64,000 bases of DNA from Burkholderiales bacterium RIFCSPHIGHO2_01_FULL_63_240 (GCA_001770725.1 MERU01000007.1:44924-108923), one strand, 5' to 3'; shown: positions 1-9,112, counted from the first letter of the stretch. The notes: generated from the sequence alone by a model not told the origin. Numbers and translations: made by a program.

Positions 1-2
1 GC

Positions 3-230
3 GTGCTGCACGAACACCTGGAGAATGAAAGCCGACACGTGTTCTTCGGGCGGGTGCAGTGGTTGCGCGTGCGCGAGGGCCTGGTCGACACCGAGACCTG
101 GCGCGTGCGCCTGCAGGACTACTTCCCGGTGGCCCGCTTCGGGGCCAGCTTCTACGTGCGCACGCGCGACCGCTTCGCCATCGAGGGCGAAGCCCCGCAA
201 GCGCGCCGCACCGCCATCGACGAGATCTGA
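3..230 (+). CDS. C-terminal fragment of a flavin reductase-like (FMN-binding) protein
   Basis: The reading frame is open at the left edge of the window, so only about the last 75 residues are visible and the start lies outside. The stretch YFPVARFGASFYVRTRDRF and the preceding FFGRVQWLRVREGLVD resemble the C-terminal half of the flavin reductase/flavoredoxin split-barrel family, which binds FMN and reduces flavins or acts as a reductase partner. It ends only 2 bases before the deaminase gene and probably shares its transcript. Assignment rests on family resemblance recalled from memory; the cofactor-binding N-terminal half cannot be checked here. Confidence 0.6.
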   Translation: MLHEHLENESRHVFFGRVQWLRVREGLVDTETWRVRLQDYFPVARFGASFYVRTRDRFAIEGEAPQARRTAIDEI

Positions 231-232
231 CC

Positions 233-706
233 ATGGGCACCAACCTTCATCACGACGACGCCCGCTACCTGCGCGAAGCCATCGCCGCCTCGCAACGGGC
301 GCTGGACGCCGGCAACATGCCTTTTGGCGCCAGCCTGGTGAAGGACGGCCAGTTGTTGTGGGTGGCGCAGAACAACCAGCGCACCACGGCCGACTGCACC
401 GGGCACGCCGAAGTGGCGCTGGTGCGCGAGGCGCGCACCGCCTTGGGCCCCGAAGCCACGCAGGGTGCCACCGTCTACGCCAGCGGCGAGCCCTGCGCCA
501 TGTGCGCGGGGGCCATGTTCTGGGCGGGCGTCCGGCGGGTGGTCTACGCGGCCACCACGCCAGACATCGAAGCGGCGCTGGGCGGGCCGTCGTTGCCCAT
601 GCGTTGCGCCGACACCCTTGCCCAGGCGCAACCCGCAGTGGCCGTGGACGGCCCGTTTTTGCGTGACGAAGCCGTCGCGGTGTTGCAGCGGTTTGCCTCG
701 AGCTGA
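233..706 (+). CDS. Nucleoside/guanine deaminase of the cytidine deaminase fold
   Basis: This 157-residue protein has the zinc-dependent deaminase signature: H58-A-E60 (zinc ligand His and proton-shuttling Glu) and P87-C88-A-M-C91 (two zinc-binding Cys). The compact length, and MPFGASLVKDGQ near residue 29 instead of a tRNA-binding extension, favour a free-base or nucleoside deaminase (guanine deaminase-like) over TadA; the exact substrate is not shown by the sequence. ATG 233 is chosen because it follows the preceding stop by 2 bases and opens just before the conserved first helix; upstream in-frame starts overlap the neighbour heavily. It is cytoplasmic, with no signal peptide. Confidence 0.85.
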   Translation: MGTNLHHDDARYLREAIAASQRALDAGNMPFGASLVKDGQLLWVAQNNQRTTADCTGHAEVALVREARTALGPEATQGATVYASGEPCAMCAGAMFWAGVRRVVYAATTPDIEAALGGPSLPMRCADTLAQAQPAVAVDGPFLRDEAVAVLQRFASS

Positions 707-827
707 GCTCCGGGCGCTGCAGGCCGCGGGCGCAAAGTCCCCGGCTGGGCAGCGGGAGATGTCCTTGTGCTTCAATCGTTGCCTGCCCTGCGCAGATCCA
801 CACAACCGACCAGCAGAGGACCCTTTC

Positions 828-1730
828 ATGAAGCTGATGGACTACGGCGTCAAGCCGATCGACTTCCAGAATCCCCAGGCCCACGCCTCGATCACGGGCG
901 ACGACGGCGTGTCGCGCCGCGGCTTCGTCATGACGGCCCTGGCCAGCGGTTTCGCGGTGGCCGCCCAGCCGGTGTTGGCCCAGGCGATCAAGACCGACGA
1001 CAAGGGTCTGATCGCAGGCGAGGTGAAGATCCCCGTGGCAGGCGGGCACATCCCCGGCTACCGCGCCGTGCCCAAGAAGCCGGGCAAGTACCCGGTGGTG
1101 CTGGTGGTGCAGGAGATCTTCGGCGTGCACGAGCACATCCAGGACATGTGCCGGCGCTACGCCAAGGCCGGCTACTACGCCATCGCGCCGGAGATGTTCG
1201 CGCGCCAGGGCGATGTCTCGAAGATGACGGACATCGGCCAGATCCTGTCCGAGGTGGTCTCGAAGGTGCCCGACGCCCAGGTCTGCTCCGACCTGGACGC
1301 CGCCGTTGCTTTCGCCGGCGCCAGCAAGCAGGCCGACACCCAGCGCGTGGGCCTGGTCGGCTGGTGCTGGGGTGGCCGCACCGCCTGGATCTACGCCAAG
1401 CACAACCCCAAGCTCAAGGCTGCGGTGGCCTATTACGGCCTGCTGTCGGGCATGAAGTCGGACATCAAGCCGCAGGACCCGGTGGACTTTGCCGAGCAGA
1501 TCAAGGTGCCGGTGCTGGGCCTGTACTCCGGCAAGGACGCCTACATCCCCATGAACGTGGTGGACCAGATGCGAGCCGGCATCGCCAAGTCGGGCAGCGG
1601 CTCGGAGATCGTCGTCTTCCCGAACGTGGACCACGGCTTCAACGCCGACTACCGCCCGACCTACGACAAGGTCGCGGCCACCTACGCGCAAAAGCTCGCC
1701 TTCGACTGGTTGAAGGACCACGGGGTCTGA
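828..1730 (+). CDS. Tat-exported dienelactone hydrolase family protein
   Basis: This is a 300-residue alpha/beta hydrolase. The dienelactone hydrolase triad is visible as C180 (GWCWGG), D237 (GKDAYIP) and H269 (VDHGF), with the family's conserved Glu in QEIFG (E96). Residues 29-53 carry a twin-arginine motif (SRRGFVM) followed by a hydrophobic stretch ending AQA, so export as a folded enzyme is likely. The family hydrolyses dienelactones and other small esters or lactones; the actual substrate is unknown. The start is ATG 828, 9 bases after AGAGGA; longer in-frame starts overlap the deaminase gene. It is probably its own transcription unit, since a 121-base gap precedes it. Confidence 0.88.
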   Translation: MKLMDYGVKPIDFQNPQAHASITGDDGVSRRGFVMTALASGFAVAAQPVLAQAIKTDDKGLIAGEVKIPVAGGHIPGYRAVPKKPGKYPVVLVVQEIFGVHEHIQDMCRRYAKAGYYAIAPEMFARQGDVSKMTDIGQILSEVVSKVPDAQVCSDLDAAVAFAGASKQADTQRVGLVGWCWGGRTAWIYAKHNPKLKAAVAYYGLLSGMKSDIKPQDPVDFAEQIKVPVLGLYSGKDAYIPMNVVDQMRAGIAKSGSGSEIVVFPNVDHGFNADYRPTYDKVAATYAQKLAFDWLKDHGV

Positions 1731-2031
1731 GCCGGGCGGGCCTTCGCGCGGTGCCATGGCGTGTCGGTGTGGACTGGGGCACAATGTTCTGGTCATGAAA
1801 GCCCTGGCCCGACTGCATCGCCTCGACTTGCCCGCCCGCGTGGTGGCAGGCGCGCGCGTGGCCACCCTGCCCACCACACCGCTGGGCACGGCCGCAGACT
1901 CCTGAGCCCGGCGATCCCCCACCCCACCATCTTTCAGCGCAACCTCGATCGCCGGGCCCCCACCCCGCGCGATGCCGTGCCCGCCCGCACCCGACGTGCC
2001 GGGGCGGCCACACCTGAACGAGGATCGCTCC
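1731..2031. other. Intergenic stretch, no convincing gene
   Basis: About 300 bases between the hydrolase and the Rnk-like gene. A 36-codon frame from ATG 1795 exists but encodes a low-complexity Arg/Ala/Leu peptide with no clear ribosome site and is not called. CACAAT at 1780-1785 could be a -10 element for the downstream gene, but no good -35 accompanies it. Nothing else was recognised. Confidence 0.5.
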
Positions 2032-2442
2032 ATGACCACCCCTTCTCCCTTGCCCTTGGCCGATGCCGAGCGCCTGCTCACCGAGCTGGACCACCAGCGC
2101 CTGCGCCGCCATGCCTCGTCCCATGGCGCGCTGCGCGACCTGCTGGACAACGCCGACCTCCTGCCTTCGCCCCAGTTGCCGGGCGACGTCGTCTCGATGA
2201 ACTCCGAAGTCGAGGTGCTGGAGCCGGGCAGCGGCAGGCTGCAGCGCCTGACGCTTTGCTACCCCGCCGAGGCCGATGCCGAGCAAGGCCGCATCTCGGT
2301 GCTCTCACCCGTGGGTCTGAGCCTGCTGGGCCGGGCGGTGGGCAGCCAGGCTCGATGGCAGGCTGGACAGGGTGCGGTCGGTGCCTTGCACATCCGGGCG
2401 CTGCGCTACCAACCCGAGGCCGCAGGCGACTTCCACCGCTGA
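2032..2442 (+). CDS. Rnk/GreA-GreB C-terminal domain family protein
   Basis: This 136-residue protein has the FKBP-like C-terminal domain found in GreA/GreB and in Rnk, the regulator of nucleoside diphosphate kinase. Residues 50-115 contain GDVVSMNSEVEVLEPGSG, LTLCYPAEAD and ISVLSPVGLSLLGRAVG, all characteristic of the domain. The N-terminal 45 residues form a short amphipathic helix region in place of the long GreA coiled coil, as in Rnk, which binds RNA polymerase without stimulating transcript cleavage. ATG 2032 has AGGA about 9 bases upstream. It stands just ahead of the Mrp operon, but that looks like a separate unit. Confidence 0.8.
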   Translation: MTTPSPLPLADAERLLTELDHQRLRRHASSHGALRDLLDNADLLPSPQLPGDVVSMNSEVEVLEPGSGRLQRLTLCYPAEADAEQGRISVLSPVGLSLLGRAVGSQARWQAGQGAVGALHIRALRYQPEAAGDFHR

Positions 2443-2484
2443 GCTTCGGGCGGGTGCGTTTTTCCTGTCGTTAGACTCGGGGGC

Positions 2485-5400
2485 ATGTCACTGCTTTTGC
2501 TGGTCCTCCTGCCCTTCATCGGCAGCGCCGTCGCAGCGGTGTTGCCGACCAACGCGCGCAACCTCGAGTCGCTGTGGGCGGCGCTGGTCGTGCTCGCCGT
2601 GGGCGTGCCCCTGGCGATGCTCTACCCGGCCATCGAAGCCGGCCAGGTGCTGACCGAGCGCCTGGGCTGGCTGCCCACGCTCGGTGTGGACGTGATCGTG
2701 CGCCTGGACGGCTTCGCGTGGCTGTTCGCGATGCTGGTCAGCGGCATGGGCCTGCTGGTCATCGTCTATGCGCGCTACTACATGTCCCCCGAAGACCCGG
2801 CTGCGCGGTTCTATTCGCTGCTGCTGGGATTCATGGGCGCGATGCTGGGCGTGGTGGTCTCGGGCAACCTGGTGCAACTGGTGGTGTTCTGGGAGCTCAC
2901 CAGCATCTTCAGCTTCCTGCTGATCGGTTACTGGACGCACCGCAAGGATGCCCGCCGAGGCGCCCGCATGGCTTTTACCGTCACGGCCTCGGGTGGGCTG
3001 GCGCTGCTGGCCGGCGTGCTGCTGCTGGGCCACATCGTCGGCAGCTTCGAGCTCGATCGGGTGCTGCAGGCCGGCGACCAGGTGCGCGCGCATGCCCTGT
3101 ACCCGCTGACGCTGGGCCTGATCCTGCTGGGTGCGCTGACCAAGAGCGCGCAGTTCCCCTTTCACTTCTGGCTGCCCCACGCGATGGCCGCGCCCACGCC
3201 GGTGTCGGCCTACCTGCACTCGGCCACCATGGTCAAGGCCGGTGTCTTTTTGCTGGCGCGCTTGTGGCCGGTGCTCTCGGGCACCGAGATGTGGTTCTGG
3301 ATCGTGGGTGGCGCGGGCCTGGTCACGCTGCTGTTGTGCGCTTTCGTGGCCATGTTCCAGAACGACCTCAAGGGCCTGCTGGCGTATTCCACGCTCAGCC
3401 ACCTCGGGCTCATCACCTTGCTGCTGGGCATGAACAGCCCGCTGGCCGCCGTGGCCGCGGTGTTCCACATGCTCAACCACGCCACCTTCAAGGCCTCGCT
3501 GTTCATGTCGGTGGGCATCATCGACCACGAGACCGGCACGCGCGACATGCGGCGCCTGGACGGCCTGTTCCGCAGCATGCCCATCACCGGCACGTTGGCC
3601 ATCGTGGCGAGCGCGGCCATGGCCGGGGTGCCGCTGCTCAACGGCTTCCTCTCCAAGGAGATGTTCTTCGCCGAGACGGTCTACATCAACACCCACCCCT
3701 GGCTGGAGACGGCACTGCCCGCGATGGCCACGCTGGCCGGCATCTTCGCGGTGGTCTATTCGCTGCGCCTGGGGCACGACGTGTTCTTCGGTCCACCTGC
3801 GCGCAACCTGCCGCGCCAGCCTCACGAGCCGGTGCACTGGATGCGCGTGCCGGTGGAGCTGCTGGTGCTGGCCTGCGTGGTGGTGGGCACCATGCCGGCC
3901 TGGTCGGTGGGGCCGGTGCTGGCCATGGCGGCCAAGCCGGTGGTGGGCGGTGTGCTGCCCGAGTACAGCCTGGCGCTCTGGCATGGCTTCAACACCCCGC
4001 TGATGATGAGCCTGGTGGCCACGGCGGGCGGGCTGGTGGTCTACCTGCTGTTCGCGCGGCGCTTCAAGGCGCGTCGCGGCGCTGGCGTGCCGGGTTTCGG
4101 CTGGCTCAGCGGCAAGCGCCTGTTCGAGCAGACCCTGGCGTTGCTGTCCGGCCTGGCTCGCCGCCTGCTGCGCCTGCTGGGCACCCGCCGCCTGCAGCCG
4201 CAGATGCTGGCCCTGGTGGCCGTGGCGCTGTTCGCTGGTGTGGGCTCGTCGTTGATCGTGCCGCTGGCCTGGGGCGACCGCGAGCGCGTGCCGCTGACGC
4301 CGGAGTTCGTCGTGCTGTGGGGCATCGGGGCCTTCTGCGCGGTGGGCGCGGCCTGGCAGGCCAAGTTCCACCGGCTGGCGGCACTGATCATGCTGGGCGT
4401 GGTCGGGCTGGTGCTGTGCATCACCTTCGCCTGGTTCTCGGCGCCCGACCTGGCGCTCACCCAGCTGGCCGTCGAGGTGGTGACGGTGGTGCTCTTCCTG
4501 CTGGGCCTGCGCTGGATGCCCACGCGGGTGGAGACGGTGGCCCCGCGTCAGAGCATGCTGGACTGGTCGCGCCGCGTGCGTGACCTGAGCCTGGCCGTGC
4601 TGGTGGGCCTGGCCCTGGCGGCGCTGTCTTATGCGCTGCTCACGCGCAACGCGCCGATGAGCATCTCGCCCTTCTTCATCGAGAAGGCCTTGCCCGAAGG
4701 CGGCGGCACCAACATCGTCAACGTGATGCTGGTGGACTTCCGCGCCTTCGACACCCTGGGCGAGATCACGGTGCTGGGCATCGTGGGCCTGACGGTGTAT
4801 GCGCTGCTGCGGCGCTTCCGGCCCGCGACCGAGTCCATCGAGCTGCCCCACCCGCAACGCCGCAACGACCTCGACCCGGGCCTGGACCTGATCGACCCGG
4901 ACGACGAAGGCCATGCCGTGGCGCCTTACCTGGCGGTGCCCGCCGTGCTGGTGCGCCTGCTGCTGCCGCTGGCGGGTGTGTTCGCCTTTCATCTTTTCAT
5001 GCGCGGGCACAACGAGCCGGGCGGGGGCTTCGTGGCCGGGCTGGTGGTGGCGATCGCCTTCATCGCGCAGTACCTGGTGGGTGGCACGCGCTGGGTCGAG
5101 GCCCGACTGCGCTTGCGCCCCATGCGCTGGATCGCCTTCGGCCTGCTGGTGGCGCTGGCCACGGGCCTGGGCTCGCTGGCGCTGGGCTACCCCTTCCTGA
5201 CCACGCACACCGCGCACCTGCACCTGCCGGTGCTGGGCGAGGTGCACGTGCCGTCGGCCGCCTTGTTCGATCTGGGCGTGTTCACCGTGGTGGTGGGCTC
5301 GACCTTCCTGCTGCTGAGCTCGCTGGCGCACCAGTCGATGCGGGCCCGCAGGCAGCAGGGTGTGGCCGCTGAAGACGCTGCGGCGCAGGAGGCGCACTGA
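2485..5400 (+). CDS. mrpA: Mrp Na+/H+ antiporter subunit A fused to subunit B
   Basis: This 971-residue multi-spanning membrane protein is the large subunit of the Mrp/Pha/Mnh cation-proton antiporter, homologous to the NuoL subunit of complex I. It retains the key ionisable residues of the family: E137 in FWELTSIFSFLL and K220 in LTKSAQFPFHFWLPHAM. From about residue 812 (VAPYLAVPAVLVRLLL to QYLVGG) it contains the MnhB domain, so A and B are one polypeptide, as in group 2 Mrp operons. The complex exports Na+ (or K+) in exchange for H+ and supports salt and alkaline pH tolerance. The stop overlaps the next start (TGATG), showing tight coupling with mrpC. Confidence 0.95.
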   Translation: MSLLLLVLLPFIGSAVAAVLPTNARNLESLWAALVVLAVGVPLAMLYPAIEAGQVLTERLGWLPTLGVDVIVRLDGFAWLFAMLVSGMGLLVIVYARYYMSPEDPAARFYSLLLGFMGAMLGVVVSGNLVQLVVFWELTSIFSFLLIGYWTHRKDARRGARMAFTVTASGGLALLAGVLLLGHIVGSFELDRVLQAGDQVRAHALYPLTLGLILLGALTKSAQFPFHFWLPHAMAAPTPVSAYLHSATMVKAGVFLLARLWPVLSGTEMWFWIVGGAGLVTLLLCAFVAMFQNDLKGLLAYSTLSHLGLITLLLGMNSPLAAVAAVFHMLNHATFKASLFMSVGIIDHETGTRDMRRLDGLFRSMPITGTLAIVASAAMAGVPLLNGFLSKEMFFAETVYINTHPWLETALPAMATLAGIFAVVYSLRLGHDVFFGPPARNLPRQPHEPVHWMRVPVELLVLACVVVGTMPAWSVGPVLAMAAKPVVGGVLPEYSLALWHGFNTPLMMSLVATAGGLVVYLLFARRFKARRGAGVPGFGWLSGKRLFEQTLALLSGLARRLLRLLGTRRLQPQMLALVAVALFAGVGSSLIVPLAWGDRERVPLTPEFVVLWGIGAFCAVGAAWQAKFHRLAALIMLGVVGLVLCITFAWFSAPDLALTQLAVEVVTVVLFLLGLRWMPTRVETVAPRQSMLDWSRRVRDLSLAVLVGLALAALSYALLTRNAPMSISPFFIEKALPEGGGTNIVNVMLVDFRAFDTLGEITVLGIVGLTVYALLRRFRPATESIELPHPQRRNDLDPGLDLIDPDDEGHAVAPYLAVPAVLVRLLLPLAGVFAFHLFMRGHNEPGGGFVAGLVVAIAFIAQYLVGGTRWVEARLRLRPMRWIAFGLLVALATGLGSLALGYPFLTTHTAHLHLPVLGEVHVPSAALFDLGVFTVVVGSTFLLLSSLAHQSMRARRQQGVAAEDAAAQEAH

Positions 5401-5744
5401 TGGAGCTCGTCATCTCCCTGGCCATTGGTGTGCTGGCGGGCGCGGGCGTGTGGCTGGTGCTGCGCCCCCGGACCTTCCAGGTGCTCATCGGCCTGTCGCT
5501 GCTGGCTTACGCCATCAACCTGTTCATCTTCAGCGTGGGCAGCCTAGCCACCGACAAGGAGCCCATCGTCAAGCCCGGCCTCAACCCCGACCTGTTCAAT
5601 TACAGCGACCCGCTGCCGCAGTCGCTCGTGCTGACGGCCATCGTCATCGGTTTCGCGACCACGGCGCTGTTCCTGGTGGTGATCCTCGCGTTGCGGGGCC
5701 TGAGTGGCGGTGACCACGTCGACGGCAAGGAAGACGAGGCATGA
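5400..5744 (+). CDS. mrpC: Mrp antiporter subunit C (NuoK-like)
   Basis: This 114-residue protein has three hydrophobic segments and is the NuoK homologue of the Mrp complex. FQVLIGLSLLAYAINLFIFSVG is the conserved core, and NPDLFNYSDPLPQSLVLTAIVIGFATTALFLVV is the family's second half. The start overlaps the end of mrpA by one base and the stop overlaps mrpD by four bases (ATGA), so the gene is translationally coupled on both sides. Its length matches the family. Confidence 0.95.
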   Translation: MELVISLAIGVLAGAGVWLVLRPRTFQVLIGLSLLAYAINLFIFSVGSLATDKEPIVKPGLNPDLFNYSDPLPQSLVLTAIVIGFATTALFLVVILALRGLSGGDHVDGKEDEA

Positions 5745-7375
5745 GGGCCGAACTCGTTGTCGTGCCCGTGCTGCTGCCGCTGCTGACAGCGGGGCTGATG
5801 CTGTGGGCGGGAGAAGGGCGCCGCCATGTCAAGGCGCTGCTCAATGTGCTGTCGACCTCGCTGAGCCTGGCCGCGGCCGTGACGCTGCTGGTGTGGGTGC
5901 AAAGCCAGGACGCCGTGGCGGCATTCGGCATCTACCTGCCTGGCAATTGGCCGGTGCCTTTCGGCATCGTGCTGGTGGCCGATCACCTGTCGGCGTTGAT
6001 GGCGGTGCTCACGGGCACCTTGGGCCTGGCCACGCTGCTGTACGCGCTGGCGCGCTGGCAGCATGCAGGCGTGCACTTTCACGTGCTGTTCCAGCTGCAG
6101 CTCATGGGGTTGTACGGCGCCTTCCTCACGGCCGACCTCTTCAACCTCTTCGTGTTCTTCGAGGTGCTGCTGGCGGCCAGCTACGGCCTGCTGCTGCATG
6201 GCGGGGGCAATGCGCGCGTGAAGTCGGGCCTGCACTACATCGCCATCAACCTGATGGCCTCGCTCCTGTTCCTCATCGGCGTGGCGGTGCTCTACGGCGT
6301 GACAGGCACGCTCAACATGGCCGACATCGCGCAGAAGCTGCAGGCCGTGCCCACCAGCGACCGCGGCCTGCTGCACACCGGGGCGGCCATCCTCGCCATC
6401 GCCTTCCTGGCCAAGGCGGGCCTGTGGCCGCTGAACTTCTGGTTGCCTGGTGCCTACTCGGCTGCGAGCGCACCGGTGGCCGGGCTGTTCGCCATCCTGA
6501 CCAAGGTGGGCGTGTACGCGTTGCTGCGCCTGTGGACGCTTTGCTTTCCTGAGAACGCCGGTGCCTCGGCCCACTTCGGTGGGGGGGCGCTGATCTGGGG
6601 CGGGTTGGCGACGCTGGCCTTCGGTGCCATCGGCATGCTGGCCTCGCAGCAGCTGGCGCGGCTGGCGGCCTACAGCGTCATCGCCTCGTCGGGCACGCTG
6701 ATCGCGGCCATCGGCTTCGATGCGCCTGCACTCAGCACGGGTGCGCTGTTCTACCTGGTGAGCTCCACGCTGGCCGGTGGGGCCATGTTCATGCTGGTCG
6801 AGCTGATGGAACGCTCGCGCCAGGTCGAGGTGGGCCCGCAGCAGATCGACGACGGACGGGACCGCCTGCCCGCCTTTTTCGATGCCGCGCCGCCCCCGGG
6901 TGTCAACCTCGACGACAACGAAGACGCGCTGATCGGTCGCGCCATCCCCGGCGCGCTGGCCTTCCTGGGCGTGACCTTCGGCATCTGCGCGGGCGTGGTG
7001 GCGGGCCTCCCGCCGTTCTCGGGCTTCGTCGCCAAGCTGGCCATGCTCCAGGCGCTGCTGCAGCAAGGCACCAGGCCTGCCTGGGCGCTGTTCGCGCTCG
7101 TCATCGTCTCGGGCCTGTTCGCGGCGACGGCGCTCATCCGCGTGGGCATCCGCCACTTCTGGGGCGCGGCCAACCGGGCCTCGCCCAAGCTGCGCGTGAT
7201 CGAGACCCTGCCGATCGGCGCGCTGCTTGCCGGCTCGATGATGCTGGTGGTGTGGGGCGAGCCGGCCCTGCGCTATGCCCGCGACACGGCCGATGCGCTG
7301 CACAATCCCGAGCGGTACATCCGTGCGGTGATGTCGGCCAGGCCGCTGTCGCCCCAACCAGGAGAGGCCCCATGA
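5741..7375 (+). CDS. mrpD: Mrp antiporter subunit D (NuoN/NuoM-like)
   Basis: This 544-residue polytopic protein is the second large antiporter-like subunit. The family's essential acidic and basic residues are present: E141 in FVFFEVLLAASYGLLL and K225 in LAKAGLWPLNFWLPGAY. A hydrophilic loop of about 45 residues (VEVGPQQIDDGRD to DDNEDALIGR) interrupts the membrane segments in the second half; a loop there is usual in proteobacterial MrpD. It overlaps mrpC and mrpE by four bases each. The subunit contributes to the proton path of the complex. Confidence 0.95.
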   Translation: MRAELVVVPVLLPLLTAGLMLWAGEGRRHVKALLNVLSTSLSLAAAVTLLVWVQSQDAVAAFGIYLPGNWPVPFGIVLVADHLSALMAVLTGTLGLATLLYALARWQHAGVHFHVLFQLQLMGLYGAFLTADLFNLFVFFEVLLAASYGLLLHGGGNARVKSGLHYIAINLMASLLFLIGVAVLYGVTGTLNMADIAQKLQAVPTSDRGLLHTGAAILAIAFLAKAGLWPLNFWLPGAYSAASAPVAGLFAILTKVGVYALLRLWTLCFPENAGASAHFGGGALIWGGLATLAFGAIGMLASQQLARLAAYSVIASSGTLIAAIGFDAPALSTGALFYLVSSTLAGGAMFMLVELMERSRQVEVGPQQIDDGRDRLPAFFDAAPPPGVNLDDNEDALIGRAIPGALAFLGVTFGICAGVVAGLPPFSGFVAKLAMLQALLQQGTRPAWALFALVIVSGLFAATALIRVGIRHFWGAANRASPKLRVIETLPIGALLAGSMMLVVWGEPALRYARDTADALHNPERYIRAVMSARPLSPQPGEAP

Positions 7376-7860
7376 AGCGCATCGTGCCTGCGCCCTGGTT
7401 GTCGCTGGGCATCTTCGGTGGCTGGTTGCTGCTCAACCAGTCGCTCGCTGCGGCCCAGCTGCTGCTGGCCGCCGCCGTGGCCCTGGTGATGCCGCTGCTG
7501 CTCGCCTCGCTGCGCCCGGCACCCGGGCCGCTGCGCCACTGGGGCGTGCTGCTGATGCTGATCCTGCGGGTGGGGCGCGATGTGGTGACTTCCGCGCTGG
7601 ACGTCGCCGTGGCGGTGATGCGATCGAACAAGCGCCTGCCCCGCAGCGCCTTCGTGACCGTGCCGCTTGATCTGCACGACCCCCACGCGCTGGCCGCGCT
7701 GGCCATCATCACCGCCGTGGTGCCTGGCACCGTCTGGTCCGAGCTGGCGCCGGACCACAGCGCCTTGCTGCTGCACGTCTTCGATGTGCCCGACGAGGCC
7801 GCCTTCATCGCGCACTTCAAGCACACCTACGAGCGCCCCTTGCAGGAGATCTTCGGATGA
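7372..7860 (+). CDS. mrpE: Mrp antiporter subunit E
   Basis: This 162-residue protein has two N-terminal membrane segments followed by a cytoplasmic domain, the usual MrpE layout. Conserved elements include LRVGRDVVTSALDVAVAVM and LAALAIITAVVPGTVWSEL, where MrpE proteins carry a PGT motif. ATG 7372 overlaps the mrpD stop (ATGA), and AGGAG sits about 8 bases upstream, which fixes the start over longer in-frame options. The stop again overlaps mrpF by four bases. MrpE is needed for complex assembly and full activity. Confidence 0.93.
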   Translation: MKRIVPAPWLSLGIFGGWLLLNQSLAAAQLLLAAAVALVMPLLLASLRPAPGPLRHWGVLLMLILRVGRDVVTSALDVAVAVMRSNKRLPRSAFVTVPLDLHDPHALAALAIITAVVPGTVWSELAPDHSALLLHVFDVPDEAAFIAHFKHTYERPLQEIFG

Positions 7861-8135
7861 GCCCGATCCTTGCCGTCGCCATCTCGGTCACGCTGATGCT
7901 CTACGCCATCGCCATGGTCTTCGGGCTGATGCGCCTGGTGCGCGGGCCCAGCGCACAAGACCGCGTGCTGGCGCTCGATTTCATGTACGTGGTGGGCATG
8001 CTGGTGATGCTGGTGCTGGCCATCCGGTTCGAAAGCAGCATGTACTTCGAAGGCGCCTTGCTGATGGTGCTGTTCGGCTTCGTGGGCTCGGTGGCCATGG
8101 CCAAGTTCCTGCTGCGCGGGGAGGCCATCGAATGA
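7857..8135 (+). CDS. mrpF: Mrp antiporter subunit F
   Basis: This 92-residue membrane protein has three hydrophobic segments. RLVRGPSAQDRVLALDFMYVVG is the family signature (RGPxxxDRVxxLD), a cytoplasmic loop between the first two helices. It overlaps mrpE and mrpG by four bases each. The length fits MrpF, and it is part of the same operon and complex. Confidence 0.93.
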   Translation: MSPILAVAISVTLMLYAIAMVFGLMRLVRGPSAQDRVLALDFMYVVGMLVMLVLAIRFESSMYFEGALLMVLFGFVGSVAMAKFLLRGEAIE

Positions 8136-8497
8136 CCGCGAACCTGTGGGCCGAGGTGGTCATCGCTGCGTTGCTGCTGCTCAGCGGTGGGCTGGTGCTG
8201 CTGGCCGCCATGGGCCTGTGGCGCCTGCCCGACTTCTTTGCGCGCATGCACGCACCCGCCCTGGCCTCCACGCTGGCGGCCTGGAGCGTGACGCTGGCCT
8301 TCATCGTCTACTTCTCGGTGCGCGAGGGCAGCCTGGCGCTGCACGCGTGGCTGATCATCATCGTGCTGGCCATCACGGCGCCGGTGACGGCGATGGTGCT
8401 GGCCCGCGTCGGGCTGTTCCGGCAAAGGCGAGCAGGCGTGGCGTTGCCACCGCCGCTGTCCTCGCCGTTGTCGCGCTCGCCAGACAGGCGCCCATGA
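8132..8497 (+). CDS. mrpG: Mrp antiporter subunit G
   Basis: This 121-residue protein is the last subunit of the operon. It has three membrane helices; GLWRLPDFFARMHAPALASTLAAWSV is the conserved MrpG segment (RxPDxxxRxHAxxxA). The C-terminal 20 residues are Pro/Ser/Arg-rich and extend a little beyond the usual core. The stop lies only 3 bases from the stop of the convergent SYLF gene, leaving no room for a separate terminator between them. Confidence 0.93.
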   Translation: MTANLWAEVVIAALLLLSGGLVLLAAMGLWRLPDFFARMHAPALASTLAAWSVTLAFIVYFSVREGSLALHAWLIIIVLAITAPVTAMVLARVGLFRQRRAGVALPPPLSSPLSRSPDRRP

Positions 8498-8500
8498 GCT

Positions 8501-9112
8501 TCAGCGCTTGATGCGCGAGATCTTCGTGCCCTCGATGCTCAGGCTCACCATCAGGCCACGCTGATCGAAGATGAAGGCGTAGGCATCTTCCTTCAGGGTC
8601 GACGACGAGAGGTTCTTGGCCATGCCTTCGTTGACCACGACGACGCTGGGCCCCACGCCGATCTCCCACCCCTTGGATCTTTCGAGGTAGCTCACCGCCT
8701 TGTCGCTGACCAGGAAGACGGCGTAGCCGTACGACTCCGCGCCCGCCTGCCAGCCCCAGGAGGCGGACACGGAGTTGTAGTAGTCCACCGTGCCACCTTT
8801 CTTGTTGAGCACCCCTTCGCCGTAGCTGCCGCCAAACACCAGCCCGGCCTTGATGACGTTCGGAAACACCAGGATGGCTTTGGCTTTCTTGCCGAGGTCT
8901 GCGGCCACGGCGCTGGACTGGTAGAGGCGCTGCAGGGCCTGTGCGGCGGCCTTGTCCAGCTCATCGGCGGTGGCGCCTCGCGCGGCCGTGCTGACCGCGG
9001 ACAGCGAAAAGGCAGCCAATGGCGTCAGGAGCAGGCAGGCCATGGCGTTGCGTCGATGCGGGCTGATCGTGCCGACACGGGGTTCGGTGCGGGTTCGTGA
9101 CAAGGGGTTCAT
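8501..9112 (-). CDS. SYLF (Ysc84-type) lipid-binding domain protein, exported
   Basis: This 203-residue protein has a signal-like N-terminus (MACLLLTPLAAFSLSAV inside a longer basic leader) followed by a complete SYLF domain, from about residue 52 (DELDKAAAQALQRLY) to the end (GLMVSLSIEGTKISRIKR). Typical elements are ILVFPNVIKAGLVFGGSYGEG and GWEIGVGPSVVVV. SYLF domains bind phosphoinositides in eukaryotes; bacterial members are periplasmic or secreted with unclear roles and often sit with stress genes. It is divergent from a Crp/Fnr gene, with a candidate operator between them at 9290. The start at 9112 keeps the basic region ahead of the hydrophobic core; a shorter start inside is possible. 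Confidence 0.85.
   Translation of the reverse strand: MNPLSRTRTEPRVGTISPHRRNAMACLLLTPLAAFSLSAVSTAARGATADELDKAAAQALQRLYQSSAVAADLGKKAKAILVFPNVIKAGLVFGGSYGEGVLNKKGGTVDYYNSVSASWGWQAGAESYGYAVFLVSDKAVSYLERSKGWEIGVGPSVVVVNEGMAKNLSSSTLKEDAYAFIFDQRGLMVSLSIEGTKISRIKR

Noticed and set aside
1795..1905. 36-codon frame with ATG between the hydrolase and Rnk-like genes
   Set aside because: Low-complexity Arg/Ala/Leu peptide, no clear ribosome site, typical of chance frames in GC-rich DNA.
2488..5397. 969-codon open frame on the minus strand opposite mrpA
   Set aside because: It mirrors the GC-rich mrpA codons, gives a His/Gln/Arg-rich product without any domain, and mrpA is certain.
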